From contig DIYS01000255.1 of assembly GCA_002429115.1 (NCBI GenBank), positions 1 through 27,077 on the forward strand: 27,077 bases of DNA, given 5' to 3'. The position numbers were made by a program, and so were the translations under genes. The notes beneath the pieces are model-generated. The model did not search any database, had not been told where the DNA came from, and saw only the letters and a program-made list of their open reading frames with translations. Source of the DNA: Saccharicrinis sp. UBA6048. GTDB lineage: Bacteria > Bacteroidota > Bacteroidia > Bacteroidales > Marinilabiliaceae. Shown one piece after another: positions 10,201 to 17,737 of this stretch (its first letter is position 1; each line of letters opens with the position of its first letter).

Positions 10201-11487
10201 ATTCTGATCAGAATACTCTTTGCTTCCAGGTATTTTTGTCCCGTTTATCCTTACCTCTCCATAGTCATAAGTTGCTTCCCCAACACATCTCCAGTCGAAT
10301 TTCAAGGTAGCCGACTGCAAGTGTTCTAAATCTAAGGACTTGTATTGAAGCTTTGCGGTATGAACAGCATATTTATTGTAATTAGCTCCATTTCCACTTC
10401 TTGTAATATAGGCCGAATGACCTCCTCCATTATCAGTCGCCGTTCCTGCCAACTGCCAATAATTTTCAGCACCTTGAATGGTATTCCATATTATACCACT
10501 TGAGCCTTCCCAGTCTTCAGACAGAACCGTTACTTTATCCGGCGTTCCGGCACTTCCCGTCAATCCGTTTGAGTAGCTACCATTGCGGGCTGACCATATT
10601 TTATAGGTATAAGTGGTACTGTATTTTAGTGGTTCATGTTTATAAGTGGTGCCATCGCCCACATAAACAATGGTTCCACCACCAGATATTACATCGCCCA
10701 CTTTGTATTCTTTATCCGGATTTAAAGTACCTATAACACCACTTTCTGATACAGCAATAATCACATCATCGCCATAGGTATTTTTTGTCCAGGTTAAATC
10801 GTTGTATAAATCATTGGAATTGGTGGCATGAAAACCCTGTGGGTCTTTCAATATACCGACAATGCTAATATCATCGACACAAAAGCCGGGATCACTACCA
10901 CTACCCCAGTTACTCCATCTAAAACCAATTGTCCTGACAGCACCAACCTGGGAGCTTAAATTAATCGTCTCTTTATCCCAGCTCGACTGGTAGTAATATA
11001 GAGTCCGTCCCCCGGTACTCGAAATACGGGTTCCATCCACCATCACCTCTCCATAAGCATTATTTCCCCCTCGTGATTTCCAATTAAACGTCATACTTAC
11101 TGATTCAAAACCACGTAAATCAACAGCCAATTCAAGATGTGTATCGGTGGTTAAGTTACGATCATAACCAGCTGTCACTCCTTTATCTTTAGAAATATAT
11201 GCAGAGTAAGTTCCGTTGTTGGAAGTAGCAGCCCCTTTTACCCAGGCATTTTGATACCCTACATTAAAGTTCCAGGCCTTTGTATCCCCTTCAAAACCTT
11301 CTTTAAATGGTAAAGCAACCGGAATCCTTACTTCTGCTGACAAAGAGCTGGAATAGGTATTGTTTTTAACTGACCATATTGCATAATTTAAAACACCTGA
11401 AAAATTACCGGTGTGCTTATATAAATTGGCAGGGTTAGCCCCCACATAAACCACGACACCTCCGCCGTCTAAGACATCTCCCGGGGA
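7222..11487 (-). CDS. C-terminal part of the split T9SS surface protein
   Basis: Open from the codon after the premature TAA down to a TAG stop at 7222-7224. The first possible internal start is a GTG at 11454, which falls inside a beta strand of an FN3-like domain (VVYVG) and is not preceded by a signal peptide. An independently translated product would therefore not be exported. It contains part of FN3-like repeat 2, two cleaved-adhesin-like domains with PGFC.D motifs, the GEVED-like domain, the shared surface module (WWLIGH, WQVVANPYQSYY) and the sorting domain ending in EQKVVIK. The fact that the sorting domain is intact suggests the interruption is recent or erroneous. Confidence 0.6.
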   Translation of the reverse strand, partial: SPGDVLDGGGVVVYVGANPANLYKHTGNFSGVLNYAIWSVKNNTYSSSLSAEVRIPVALPFKEGFEGDTKAWNFNVGYQNAWVKGAATSNNGTYSAYISKDKGVTAGYDRNLTTDTHLELAVDLRGFESVSMTFNWKSRGGNNAYGEVMVDGTRISSTGGRTLYYYQSSWDKETINLSSQVGAVRTIGFRWSNWGSGSDPGFCVDDISIVGILKDPQGFHATNSNDLYNDLTWTKNTYGDDVIIAVSESGVIGTLNPDKEYKVGDVISGGGTIVYVGDGTTYKHEPLKYSTTYTYKIWSARNGSYSNGLTGSAGTPDKVTVLSEDWEGSSGIIWNTIQGAENYWQLAGTATDNGGGHSAYITRSGNGANYNKYAVHTAKLQYKSLDLEHLQSATLKFDWRCVGEATYDYGEVRINGTKIPGSKEYSDQNGWVTETIDLKDYCGKKGNQILEFYWKNDDLEGSNPGFCIDNIEIGGIYTATSTVAKGVDAEPADISSLIDTQAEALQVFDFTFVDDNSQNHLLTPPEIRTLIKQFVISKGAANTVANWNDAIAGALLFGPDVDANGLAGTVSNSGITFNTLASNIIINNTQSETYQLKIWLKTDLNAAGVKDGDVFDFKIDNNEIVTGLGDDFKVDEFIESGAIPIQVITTAIKFTQQPSPNASVNAVLGQAAEVSAVDANGNIDRDYASNVALTNSGAIGMTNASIAPVNGVAAFTGLTFTATGTVTLTAASGSLTSEESNTVKISDYCMPTMNSTNRYITNVIVDKINNKTADDGGYAGYLDQEASFAKGKTYDITVGVQNNTGTGYVVVWVDWDGDGNYNETGVSIGSTNSIGARAISGKIPVPSDATSGTTRMRVRFSQRSSRTNPCNDSNGEIEEYTVIIANEGWLGQNANWNVSSNWSTGSVPSISTDVHIPEHPLYNDVYPIIDGAAKMQDLEIDKNASLTINPGASATIDGDITNNGELIIQNTNAQPASVITNGSVSGDATIQWTYDNNRWWLIGHGISNPVMTSYDALLPANGGNNDYAIYDYQDPAVMKRISKTSFDFSANDEIRGYLVKVKNTGAVVTHKGALNNAASYTTKLQSQWQVVANPYQSYYKLPKETGAGADFANTTGTVYVTVSSSNADKSYETFNTLTGISSPETFTDGIIAPSQAFYVKTAPTATPGVDVVTMRASHRVQDAGKTSLKSGNSNKLIRVKLTNEEKLTDEAVIALRNDGNYGVTRMDSEQRMQSGNAISYIYSNVDSEKLVINVLPNVLEGYQQVMGVRTIEGEHELKIEDLKVLGNFEVTLEDKVEKQKVVLKEGDVYKFETKEGENTERFVLHFNKLKVSTGLEDDLVDNDGEDQLVKIYVQDQNTLKVKCEWKSLGKNIQVYSMSGQVVLSESFSGNEYAAKLNSKAGVYIVKISDDTNTFEQKVVIK

Positions 11488-13215
11488 TTAAGCCACCCCG
11501 GACTTAGGACGACCTACTGAGCCAAATGGCGAATAAGCCACTATCACCTCATCATTATCGGTACTTTTAGTCCAGTTCAAATCAACTTGTGACACCGAAT
11601 AGGCACTGGCCGAAAAGGCTTGTGGTTTGGCTACATCACTACCTGTAATCCATATTTCATCGATACACAATGGGACATCCTGCCCGGCATTTTCATCATT
11701 CAACCACCTAAACCTAAGGTCAAAGGTTGTTCCCAGGTAATCTGTAATATCAATCACTTTCTCCTTCCAGGTATTTTGTCCGGCTAACTCTTTGCGCCCT
11801 GTTAAAAAGGCATTATCCTCCCTAACTGAACCTCCATCATAATTTGGCTCTGCCACACTTTTCCAATAAAACCTTAGTTCGGCACTCTTATAAGAAGCAT
11901 ATTTTGGATCTGATAAATCAATATCCTGCTCAAGGTGTATTCTTGTTATTTGTCCACTATCATGATTGTAGGCTGCTGCGCTTCCATCGGCCTTATTAGT
12001 CACATAGGCCGCGTTATTACCCATATACCGCTCTGCTGAACCAACATACCAGTTCATGCCCCCTCTGCTTCCTCTTGTCCAATCAGCATTGGCCTGGCTT
12101 ACATTTTCAAAATCTTCATGAAAAATAGTTGATGAAGTGAGCATATCAACAGTAAGAGCAGTGGCAACAGAATATTCTTCACTTCCACTCCCGGCCCCTG
12201 TGTGTACCGACCATATTTTGATGTAATTATCCTGTCCGGCTGCAATAGTAACAGCTATTTGTGGTGAAACAGAACCAATATAAGCAACAGTTGCGCCATC
12301 AATGGTATTACCGGGCGCATAGGTAGTTCCTTTAACGGGCTTCACCAAATTATTAGTTGTCGAAACTGTAATTATCACATTATCACCTGCTGCATTGGCT
12401 GTCCAACTTAAATCGACGGTATTTGTCGTGAGATTTGAGTAGGTAAAATTAGTTGGAGCATCCACAGAACTTGTCAGCCCAGCCTCTTCAACTATTTTCT
12501 TTAAGTCCTTTCCTTCATTTGCATCAAAAGCTTTTGCATCGCTAGTATCATTTTTAACATCAAAATAACCATCACCCGTTACAGTAGCCTTCGGATTAAG
12601 CACATAAATATCCCCTCTAACCCTATTAATATTATCATCATAATGGAGATTTCCGCCGACAATAAAATTTCCCGAAGCACCTAAGTCTGTATCATCAACA
12701 GATGCATTGCCACCAACAATAACATTCCCTTCAATGTCATGAAACCTCCAATTACCCACATCCAGCAATGTCAAATTGCCATGTACAATTAGCGTACCTC
12801 CAGCATCAACCACAAGTTCATCAGTAGCAGTCAAATTACCAAAAACCTCAACCACGCCTCCATTTAATATCCTAAACTTATCTCCTGTTATATCTAAATT
12901 TCCTTTTATAATGAAGCTCCCCCCCACAAGCCCACTATAGTACTCCCAATAAGGATAATTAAATCTGGTTCTACCTCCTGCAACAATATCATCTCCATTT
13001 CCATCAAGTTGATCAGAGCGTGTTATTTTTGCACCACTCACTATAGAAATAGCATTACCAGTTAAAGTCCCACTTAAGGGAGGCCTGGATCCACTCCAGG
13101 ATGATAACTCATGGTAGCCACCTGTAACTGCATTACTTGTGTACTGGGCATAAGAATTGCTCACTCCTAAAACAAAACAAAGCATTAAGCTAAGGTAGAT
13201 AAAGGTACGTTTCAT
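11488..13215 (-). CDS. N-terminal part of the split T9SS surface protein
   Basis: 575 residues from a good ATG with a signal peptide (hydrophobic core YLSLMLCFVLGV, cleavage before Gln near residue 24). It has a beta-helix-like region with GGVVEVFGNLT and GGTLIVHGN, closely matched in the 762-residue third paralogue, then an FN3-like domain, one cleaved-adhesin-like domain (FHEDFEN ... LCIDEIWITG) and the first half of a second FN3-like domain. It ends abruptly after ...RPKSGVA at TAA. As translated it would be secreted into the periplasm but has no sorting domain, so T9SS should not anchor it. Confidence 0.7.
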   Translation of the reverse strand: MKRTFIYLSLMLCFVLGVSNSYAQYTSNAVTGGYHELSSWSGSRPPLSGTLTGNAISIVSGAKITRSDQLDGNGDDIVAGGRTRFNYPYWEYYSGLVGGSFIIKGNLDITGDKFRILNGGVVEVFGNLTATDELVVDAGGTLIVHGNLTLLDVGNWRFHDIEGNVIVGGNASVDDTDLGASGNFIVGGNLHYDDNINRVRGDIYVLNPKATVTGDGYFDVKNDTSDAKAFDANEGKDLKKIVEEAGLTSSVDAPTNFTYSNLTTNTVDLSWTANAAGDNVIITVSTTNNLVKPVKGTTYAPGNTIDGATVAYIGSVSPQIAVTIAAGQDNYIKIWSVHTGAGSGSEEYSVATALTVDMLTSSTIFHEDFENVSQANADWTRGSRGGMNWYVGSAERYMGNNAAYVTNKADGSAAAYNHDSGQITRIHLEQDIDLSDPKYASYKSAELRFYWKSVAEPNYDGGSVREDNAFLTGRKELAGQNTWKEKVIDITDYLGTTFDLRFRWLNDENAGQDVPLCIDEIWITGSDVAKPQAFSASAYSVSQVDLNWTKSTDNDEVIVAYSPFGSVGRPKSGVA

Positions 13216-13574
13216 TTTCTTTGAATTATTAGCACAACAGCACTCCTACAAGAGTGATAGCACTTGTATACAACACTATTTTAATAAATAATGGTCCTGT
13301 TCCCGTCCCCAATAACAAGACTCTTATGGTTTGAATATTTGAACCAATAATTTTATACGCTCTATTTTTCGAATGTTACGTAATTAACCTCCTTTAACAA
13401 CCTGATTTACATTACCAATTAAGATGAATAGATGCCGAAAATGCAACATTCTAACATTTAGATGTTTGCTATTTCATTCTGGTATTCGATAAACCCAAAT
13501 AGAAATTTAAATGTAAAAAAGTATTAACAAGACTCAGACTCATGAATATATCGTAAAGTATGGTTACAAACAAC
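13216..13574. other. Intergenic region upstream of the split surface-protein gene
   Basis: No gene is supported. The imperfect inverted repeat TACAAGAGTG-ATAG-CACTTGTA (13247-13268) lies 32-53 nt upstream of the ATG at 13215 and could be an operator or leader structure. No TAnnTTTG promoter box could be placed convincingly on the minus strand. The left-hand gene's promoter must nevertheless lie here, because the terminator of the upstream paralogue (13575-13600) separates the two units. Confidence 0.4.
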
Positions 13575-13600
13575 AAAAGCCTCCAGTATTGGAGGCTTTT
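13565..13600 (-). terminator. Intrinsic terminator of the third surface-protein gene
   Basis: Perfect 10-bp stem AAAAGCCTCC (13575-13584) with GGAGGCTTTT (13591-13600) and a 6-nt loop. It lies 22 nt past the TAA stop at 13623. On the minus strand the stem ends in TTTT and is followed by a T-rich stretch. Its sequence is unrelated to the terminators of the other two paralogues. Confidence 0.85.
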
Positions 13601-13622
13601 ATCATTTATATGAATTGATAAA

Positions 13623-15911
13623 TTATTTTATAATTATCTTTTTTACGAAAACATCTGATCCTGCATAAACTTTTACAACATACAGGCCTTTACGAAGATT
13701 CAGTTGCTTCGAATAATTATTACCTGCAAAAGTATCTCCTGCAACTATTTCTCCGGTAATTGAATAGACTTCAACACTCTTATTAGTATAGTTCCAGTTA
13801 CACGTTACTTTCAACAAGTCTTCCCCTTGCAAGAAGATGAGGACATCATTTCCCACCTTTGTTTCACTTTCTATATCCGTAGCAACTTGCGCTTTCTTCA
13901 GGTGCAATACAAAACGATCTTCAATTATTCCTTCTTCAACATCAAAGTTATATTCTGTATTAACGGTTAATGCAATCGACTTATTTAACAACTTATCCTC
14001 CAACACAAGCTCACTTCCCGTGACCATCGAGCTTATTCCACTAAACGATAAGACATGATTTCCCTCTTTTGCCTTAATTCCAATTGGTATACTCAATTCA
14101 GAATTTTCTGGTAAAACATTAATAACAGTCTTAACGTCTTCTTTGAGTGAATAAATAAAAGACAATCCACTTCCGCTGACGATTTTCTGCTCAGAATCAT
14201 ATCGTGTAAATGATTCACTACCAATATTCTTAAAAGCAATTACTGCCTCATCTGTCCCTGTACTGTTTGTTAGTTTTAAACGAAGAATATCATCACTACT
14301 TTGCTTAACAGACTTTAATTGAGTTTTAGCAACTGCAGGATCATGCACCCTATTAGCCGCACTCATTGTTACTGACATTCCTGTATTACCTGAAGTCGTT
14401 TCAATATAAAAACCTTGTCCCGGGGCAATTAATCCTGTAAATGATCCTGGTGAACTAAAGCCTGATACCGTATTGTATGTCTCATAAGATTTATCGCTAT
14501 TACTGGTTGATACCGTAACATAAACAGTCCCTTCTGTATTCTCCAATCCTGTCGCATCAGGTTCAGTTGGAAACTGATAATATGATGGATATGGGTTAGC
14601 AATCACCTGCCACTCCGACTGTAATGCTTTTGAGTAATCTGCATTAGAATTAGGAATACCGCTATGTTCAATTACAGCATCTGTGTTTTTAGCTTTAAAT
14701 ATATATCCTCTAATTTCATCCTGAGCTGAAAAATCAAAAGCGGTTTTCGAAATACGTGCCATATTAGCCGGATCCTGATAGTCATACATGGCATAATCAT
14801 TTCCCCCACTAACAAGAGCATCGTAACTTGACATCAATGCATTAGGTATAGGATGTCCAATTAACCACCAAGGCGCATCACCTGTCCAGCTGTAGGTCCA
14901 TTTAAAAGTTATATTTCCTGTGACACTTCCATAATTGATAAATGATGTTGGCGAACCATTACTGTTTTCAACGATTAATTGAGCACCTGCACCAATTGTA
15001 ATATCTCCAAATACAGTGACCTCACTTCCTATCGGAATTGTCCAAGTTGCCCCGGCATTGATGGTAAGATCCTGCACTGTAAGAACAGACGGACAGACAG
15101 GCATTACAGTCACATCATCAATGACCACCACATCCAATACACCAGGTACTTTATCGTCACTCCAGTTACCACTTGTTCCCCATGCACTTGATACTGAACC
15201 ATCCCACACATAATTGGTACTGCCACCAACTTCTACTATTTCCTCAATTAAATCAAAATCTTCTGAATCGGAAATAAGATCATCTAAATCTTGCGGTGGA
15301 GCAGCTGGATTACCTACATCCGGTGGATTAGGATTAACTGTAGGATCTAGTAGATACACATCTCCGGTAACGGCATTCAGGTTACCACCGCCTGAAGCAA
15401 ACACGCCTCCCACAACCAAATTGGAAGATCCAAGCATATCTGTATTCTTCAAAGTAACATCACCAAAAACAATTACATTACCGCTTAATGTTGTTTGAGT
15501 ATTATCTAAATCCATATTACCATGGATTATTAATGTACCACCAGTTTGAACATCAAGTTTACCACCATCTGTCAGATTTCCAAATACCTCAACAACACCA
15601 CCATTCTTAATGGTTAATACACCTTCTTCAATTGACAAGTTTGTACTGACAACAAAATCGCCACCGTTTTCTATATCTATTGAACCTGTATTACCACCAT
15701 TCTTATCGATGGTAATATCTCCTGCTCTGTAAATACTATCGTTTTGATCAATTGTAAGCAATTCGTATAAAATACCATTAGCTGGAGGTGCATCGTTGGA
15801 TACCCAATTACCAACAGTTGTATAATCCCCTGTTGACTGACTCGTCCATTGTGCCAAAATAACTTTTGGCAGCAACAGCAATACGCCTAATATAAATAAA
15901 GCTCTTATCAT
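13623..15911 (-). CDS. T9SS-sorted surface protein, shortest of the three paralogues
   Basis: 762 residues. Signal peptide with cleavage after Ala20 (LPKVILA, then Gln). After a 'GDYTTVGNW' segment comes a beta-helix-like region (about 75-185) with GGVVEVFGNLT and GGTLIIHGN, almost the same as in the N-terminal part of the split gene. A Pro-rich linker follows (about 187-205), then a 'W.....NW....P' segment near 235-260. The module shared by all three surface proteins spans roughly 305-685 (WWLIGHPIPN, YDALVSGGNDYAMYDYQD, WQVIANPYPSYYQ), and the sorting domain is the last 75 residues (VEVYSITGE ... GLYVVKV ... KKIIIK). It looks like the simple version from which the split gene differs by insertion of FN3, adhesin-like and GEVED modules. 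It has its own promoter and terminator. No catalytic motif; function unknown. Confidence 0.92.
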   Translation of the reverse strand: MIRALFILGVLLLLPKVILAQWTSQSTGDYTTVGNWVSNDAPPANGILYELLTIDQNDSIYRAGDITIDKNGGNTGSIDIENGGDFVVSTNLSIEEGVLTIKNGGVVEVFGNLTDGGKLDVQTGGTLIIHGNMDLDNTQTTLSGNVIVFGDVTLKNTDMLGSSNLVVGGVFASGGGNLNAVTGDVYLLDPTVNPNPPDVGNPAAPPQDLDDLISDSEDFDLIEEIVEVGGSTNYVWDGSVSSAWGTSGNWSDDKVPGVLDVVVIDDVTVMPVCPSVLTVQDLTINAGATWTIPIGSEVTVFGDITIGAGAQLIVENSNGSPTSFINYGSVTGNITFKWTYSWTGDAPWWLIGHPIPNALMSSYDALVSGGNDYAMYDYQDPANMARISKTAFDFSAQDEIRGYIFKAKNTDAVIEHSGIPNSNADYSKALQSEWQVIANPYPSYYQFPTEPDATGLENTEGTVYVTVSTSNSDKSYETYNTVSGFSSPGSFTGLIAPGQGFYIETTSGNTGMSVTMSAANRVHDPAVAKTQLKSVKQSSDDILRLKLTNSTGTDEAVIAFKNIGSESFTRYDSEQKIVSGSGLSFIYSLKEDVKTVINVLPENSELSIPIGIKAKEGNHVLSFSGISSMVTGSELVLEDKLLNKSIALTVNTEYNFDVEEGIIEDRFVLHLKKAQVATDIESETKVGNDVLIFLQGEDLLKVTCNWNYTNKSVEVYSITGEIVAGDTFAGNNYSKQLNLRKGLYVVKVYAGSDVFVKKIIIK

Positions 15912-16256
15912 CTCTAATGAGTTTTTAACTTTTCTTTTATTACGGGTTAATCAGAATAAAGTAACCGATTAATTAACCAATAACGCAATTTCTTTGATAA
16001 TTGTTACAAAAGTAGTGACTAAAATAACGTCTACGCATTATACGTTATTACTTTTTTGATAGACAAAAAGTTATACAATAAAACTATCGAATAAATATAT
16101 CAATTATTCTAAAGTGAAATTGCTATTAAACGGAGTTATTAACAGGTACTATCAACCGCTGAGTGCAAGAATAACTCGGAGTGCACAAGTCTTAATTACC
16201 CATTGAAATTGAAGTCATTAGAGATAGAAAAGTAATATTAATGATTTTAGTACCGG
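15912..16256. other. Intergenic region with promoter and palindrome of the third surface-protein gene
   Basis: No gene is supported. The left part holds the minus-strand promoter and palindrome at 16007-16049. The stretch from about 16050 to 16250 is AT-rich without recognisable features. The right part of the wider gap carries one copy of a 40-nt hairpin repeat (16257-16296). Confidence 0.45.
16007..16049 (-). promoter_or_regulatory. Bacteroidota-type promoter overlapped by a palindromic operator candidate
   Basis: On the minus strand TACTTTTG (complement of 16007-16014) fits the Bacteroidota -7 consensus TAnnTTTG exactly, about 93 nt upstream of the ATG at 15911. The -33 box is poor: ATG instead of TTG at 21-nt spacing. 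Centred exactly on that -33 position is an inverted repeat, AATAACGT (16023-16030) and ACGTTATT (16042-16049), with an 11-nt spacer. A regulator bound there would cover the -33 region, so activation or repression at this site is plausible inference. Confidence 0.55.
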
Positions 16257-16296
16257 GTTCGCATCTTGCCAGGCAAAATGCATACAAGCTGCGATC
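16257..16296. repeat. 40-nt interspersed hairpin repeat, copy 1
   Basis: Begins GTTCGCATCTTG, has AAAATGC in the centre and ends AAGCTGCGATC. It folds through GTTCGCA...CTTG against CAAG.TGCGATC, with flanking GG/CC extending the stem. A second copy of exactly the same length lies at 17814-17853. Both sit downstream of minus-strand genes (this one 44 nt past the stop at 16341). No strong T-run follows, so it is more like a REP-type element than a plain terminator. Confidence 0.6.
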
Positions 16297-16340
16297 CCTT
16301 AACTGCATATGTAGACAATTATAAATCAAACATCACAAAC

Positions 16341-17435
16341 CTACTCCACCTTGCGCAAGGCTTTCCAATCAGCCACGCAGCATATCTTTCCTTTTAATGC
16401 CGGACACTTATCCTCAAGTATCTTCTCGACATCAGCAGGTCGATCGAGGCCATTGAATAATTCGATTGGGAAATCAGCCTCTGACAACTCCAGCTCTGTA
16501 TCAACATTTCTAAGTCCGAAAGTACGCACTTCAATCTCCTCAAATCCAGGCATAATCTGCGTGGTTCCATTAATGTAGCTAAATGCACCTACGCGATCCT
16601 CAGCCACAACCGGAACAACATGAAATGCACGTTCAACCTGAGGCAGCAATAGTTGTCGAAATTCGCGACCAGAAATACCCAAAACCATAGACAGTACGAT
16701 GCCACCAGAGATAATTATCTCTCCCGGCTTATAACGCTGATAATTATAATGAATCGGGTGTGTATTTTTAAAATAGGTTGACCAAAATAGGTTTTCACTT
16801 TTTCCTACAGGTCTTACAAAAGGGTGTAAAAGCAAATCGCCACTATTGAAATCATCAATTACATTTTCAATGGAGATGCCTCTTACGCGTGCAAGTATTT
16901 TTTCTTTAAAATGATGATTAACATGCTTTGTTTCAGCGTTACTTGCACCTGTCTCATTCAATACAATCTTAGGAAAAAGCGTTACTCTTTCCAATGAAAA
17001 CACTGCCTCACCTTTTTGGTTGGAAAGCACATGCTCTGACACAACCACTGAATATTGGCCATTTGAAGCATCATCAACCGATTTAATCCGAATGATACAA
17101 GAGAATGTATCTCCCGCAAACGCAGGATTGAGGTATAATGCATTACGAATTTCTAGGTGCAAAAGACTCGAATGGGCAAAGTTTTCAACGCTAAGGCTCA
17201 ATGTCAGGTTGAGCAAAAAACCATATGGCAAAAACATATCATGAAACCCTAGAATTCCGGCGAACTCTCGACTATTTTCGGGATAAGAAGATGTTGGCAT
17301 TAAGCCACTCCATAAACTATGAACCGATTCGTCTACTGTAATATTAAAATGGCTAACGATCTCTTTTCCGATGGTTACCTGGTTAAGGTCGAGGCCGTAG
17401 TTTACTTTTCTGTTTGGTTTAATAAATCCTTGCAT
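16341..17435 (-). CDS. Double hot-dog protein, MaoC / HTD2-like acyl-thioester dehydratase family
   Basis: 364 residues, no signal peptide, so cytoplasmic. Two hot-dog halves are apparent. The N-terminal half has PAFAGDTFSCIIRI and a later SNQKGEAVFSLERV strand, matching the 'G-D-T ... NQ-GE-V' pattern of MaoC-like domains. The C-terminal half has FKNTHPIHYN followed by a GG-containing helix (ISGGIVLSMVLG), close to the 'N-x-H-x-I-H-Y-D' motif I know from HTD2 and itaconyl/mesaconyl-CoA hydratase-type proteins. A reversible hydration of a 2-enoyl or 3-hydroxyacyl thioester is the family expectation; the substrate cannot be told. It is a single-gene unit with its own promoter, and no CoA or fatty-acid genes surround it. 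Confidence 0.72.
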   Translation of the reverse strand: MQGFIKPNRKVNYGLDLNQVTIGKEIVSHFNITVDESVHSLWSGLMPTSSYPENSREFAGILGFHDMFLPYGFLLNLTLSLSVENFAHSSLLHLEIRNALYLNPAFAGDTFSCIIRIKSVDDASNGQYSVVVSEHVLSNQKGEAVFSLERVTLFPKIVLNETGASNAETKHVNHHFKEKILARVRGISIENVIDDFNSGDLLLHPFVRPVGKSENLFWSTYFKNTHPIHYNYQRYKPGEIIISGGIVLSMVLGISGREFRQLLLPQVERAFHVVPVVAEDRVGAFSYINGTTQIMPGFEEIEVRTFGLRNVDTELELSEADFPIELFNGLDRPADVEKILEDKCPALKGKICCVADWKALRKVE

Positions 17436-17454
17436 GGTCTAATGTTATAAGCCA

Positions 17455-17485
17455 CAAAAGTAATTCTTTTAAGTGTATAAAACAG
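17455..17485 (-). promoter_or_regulatory. Promoter of the double hot-dog gene
   Basis: On the minus strand, TACTTTTG (complement of 17455-17462) matches TAnnTTTG. CTG (complement of 17483-17485) lies 20 nt upstream in the position of the -33 TTG. The start codon at 17435 is about 20 nt further on, implying a very short leader. Confidence 0.5.
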
Positions 17486-17625
17486 GCTCACAACAAGGCC
17501 TGTAGAAACAATATAAAGCATTGCTTTCAAATGAAAATCGTAATTCCTTAATCTACTTTCAATTTTTCAAATGATGGTTTATCGTGCTTTGAAATGATAA
17601 GAAACAAGGTAAATAAAAGTAAGGG

Positions 17626-17737
17626 GTTGGGAGTTTTGGGTTCTGAGTTTTGGGTTCTGAGTTTTGAGTTTCGGGTTTTGGGTTCTGAGTTTTGGGTTTT
17701 GAGTTCTGGGTTTTGAGTTCTGGGTTTTGAGTTCTGG
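17626..17737. repeat. Heptanucleotide tandem repeat array
   Basis: From 17633 to 17737 the sequence is 15 uninterrupted 7-bp units of the form GTTYTGR (GTTTTGG, GTTCTGA, GTTTTGA, GTTCTGG), with one variant GTTTCGG and a degenerate unit before it. Two unit types often alternate, giving a partial 14-bp period. The phase is never lost. Because 7 is not a multiple of 3 and the units lack stops, several overlapping frames stay open and translate as Thr-Gln-Asn-Pro-Lys-like repeats; I do not regard those as genes. It lies in a gap between two minus-strand units. It resembles in form the heptanucleotide STRR repeats known from cyanobacteria; relationship is not implied. Confidence 0.9.

Larger units (their letters stand above)
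7222..13215 (-). pseudogene. Second giant T9SS surface protein, split by one in-frame stop codon
   Basis: The two frames 13215-11488 and 11487-7222 are in the same phase and are separated only by TAA at 11490-11488 (codon 576 of about 1997). Read through, the order is: signal peptide (cleavage near residue 23), beta-helix-like repeats (about 90-215), three alternations of FN3-like domain and cleaved-adhesin/choice-of-anchor-J-like domain (about 250-1050, each of the latter ending in a CIDEIWI or PGFCxDxIxI-type strand), a segment without a recognised family, an Ig-like segment (about 1225-1320), a GEVED-type domain with VDWDGDGNYNE (about 1325-1460), the shared C-terminal module (about 1540-1920) and a T9SS type A sorting domain. 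At the stop, two paralogous FN3-like repeats in the same protein have Tyr (TAT and TAC codons), so one base change explains it. Alternatives are a sequencing error, phase variation or readthrough. Confidence 0.8.

Noticed and set aside
11452..11454. GTG at 11454 as a genuine start of an independent 1410-residue gene
   Set aside because: The upstream 11 codons back to the TAA align with the FN3-like repeats elsewhere in the protein (SPGDVLDGGG against VGDVISGGG), and no signal peptide follows the GTG.
11455..11490. Frameshift between the two halves of the second surface-protein gene
   Set aside because: The distance from the GTG codon at 11454 to the stop codon at 11490 is 36 nt, a multiple of three, so the frame is unchanged and only a stop codon intervenes.
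16714..16800. Loss of the catalytic Asp in the C-terminal hot-dog half (Asn instead)
   Set aside because: In HTD2 and itaconyl-CoA hydratase-type proteins the motif is itself N-x-H-x-I-H-Y, so Asn here is expected and not a sign of inactivation.
17633..17737. CRISPR-like repeat
   Set aside because: Units are 7 bp, contiguous and without spacers; no cas genes are nearby.
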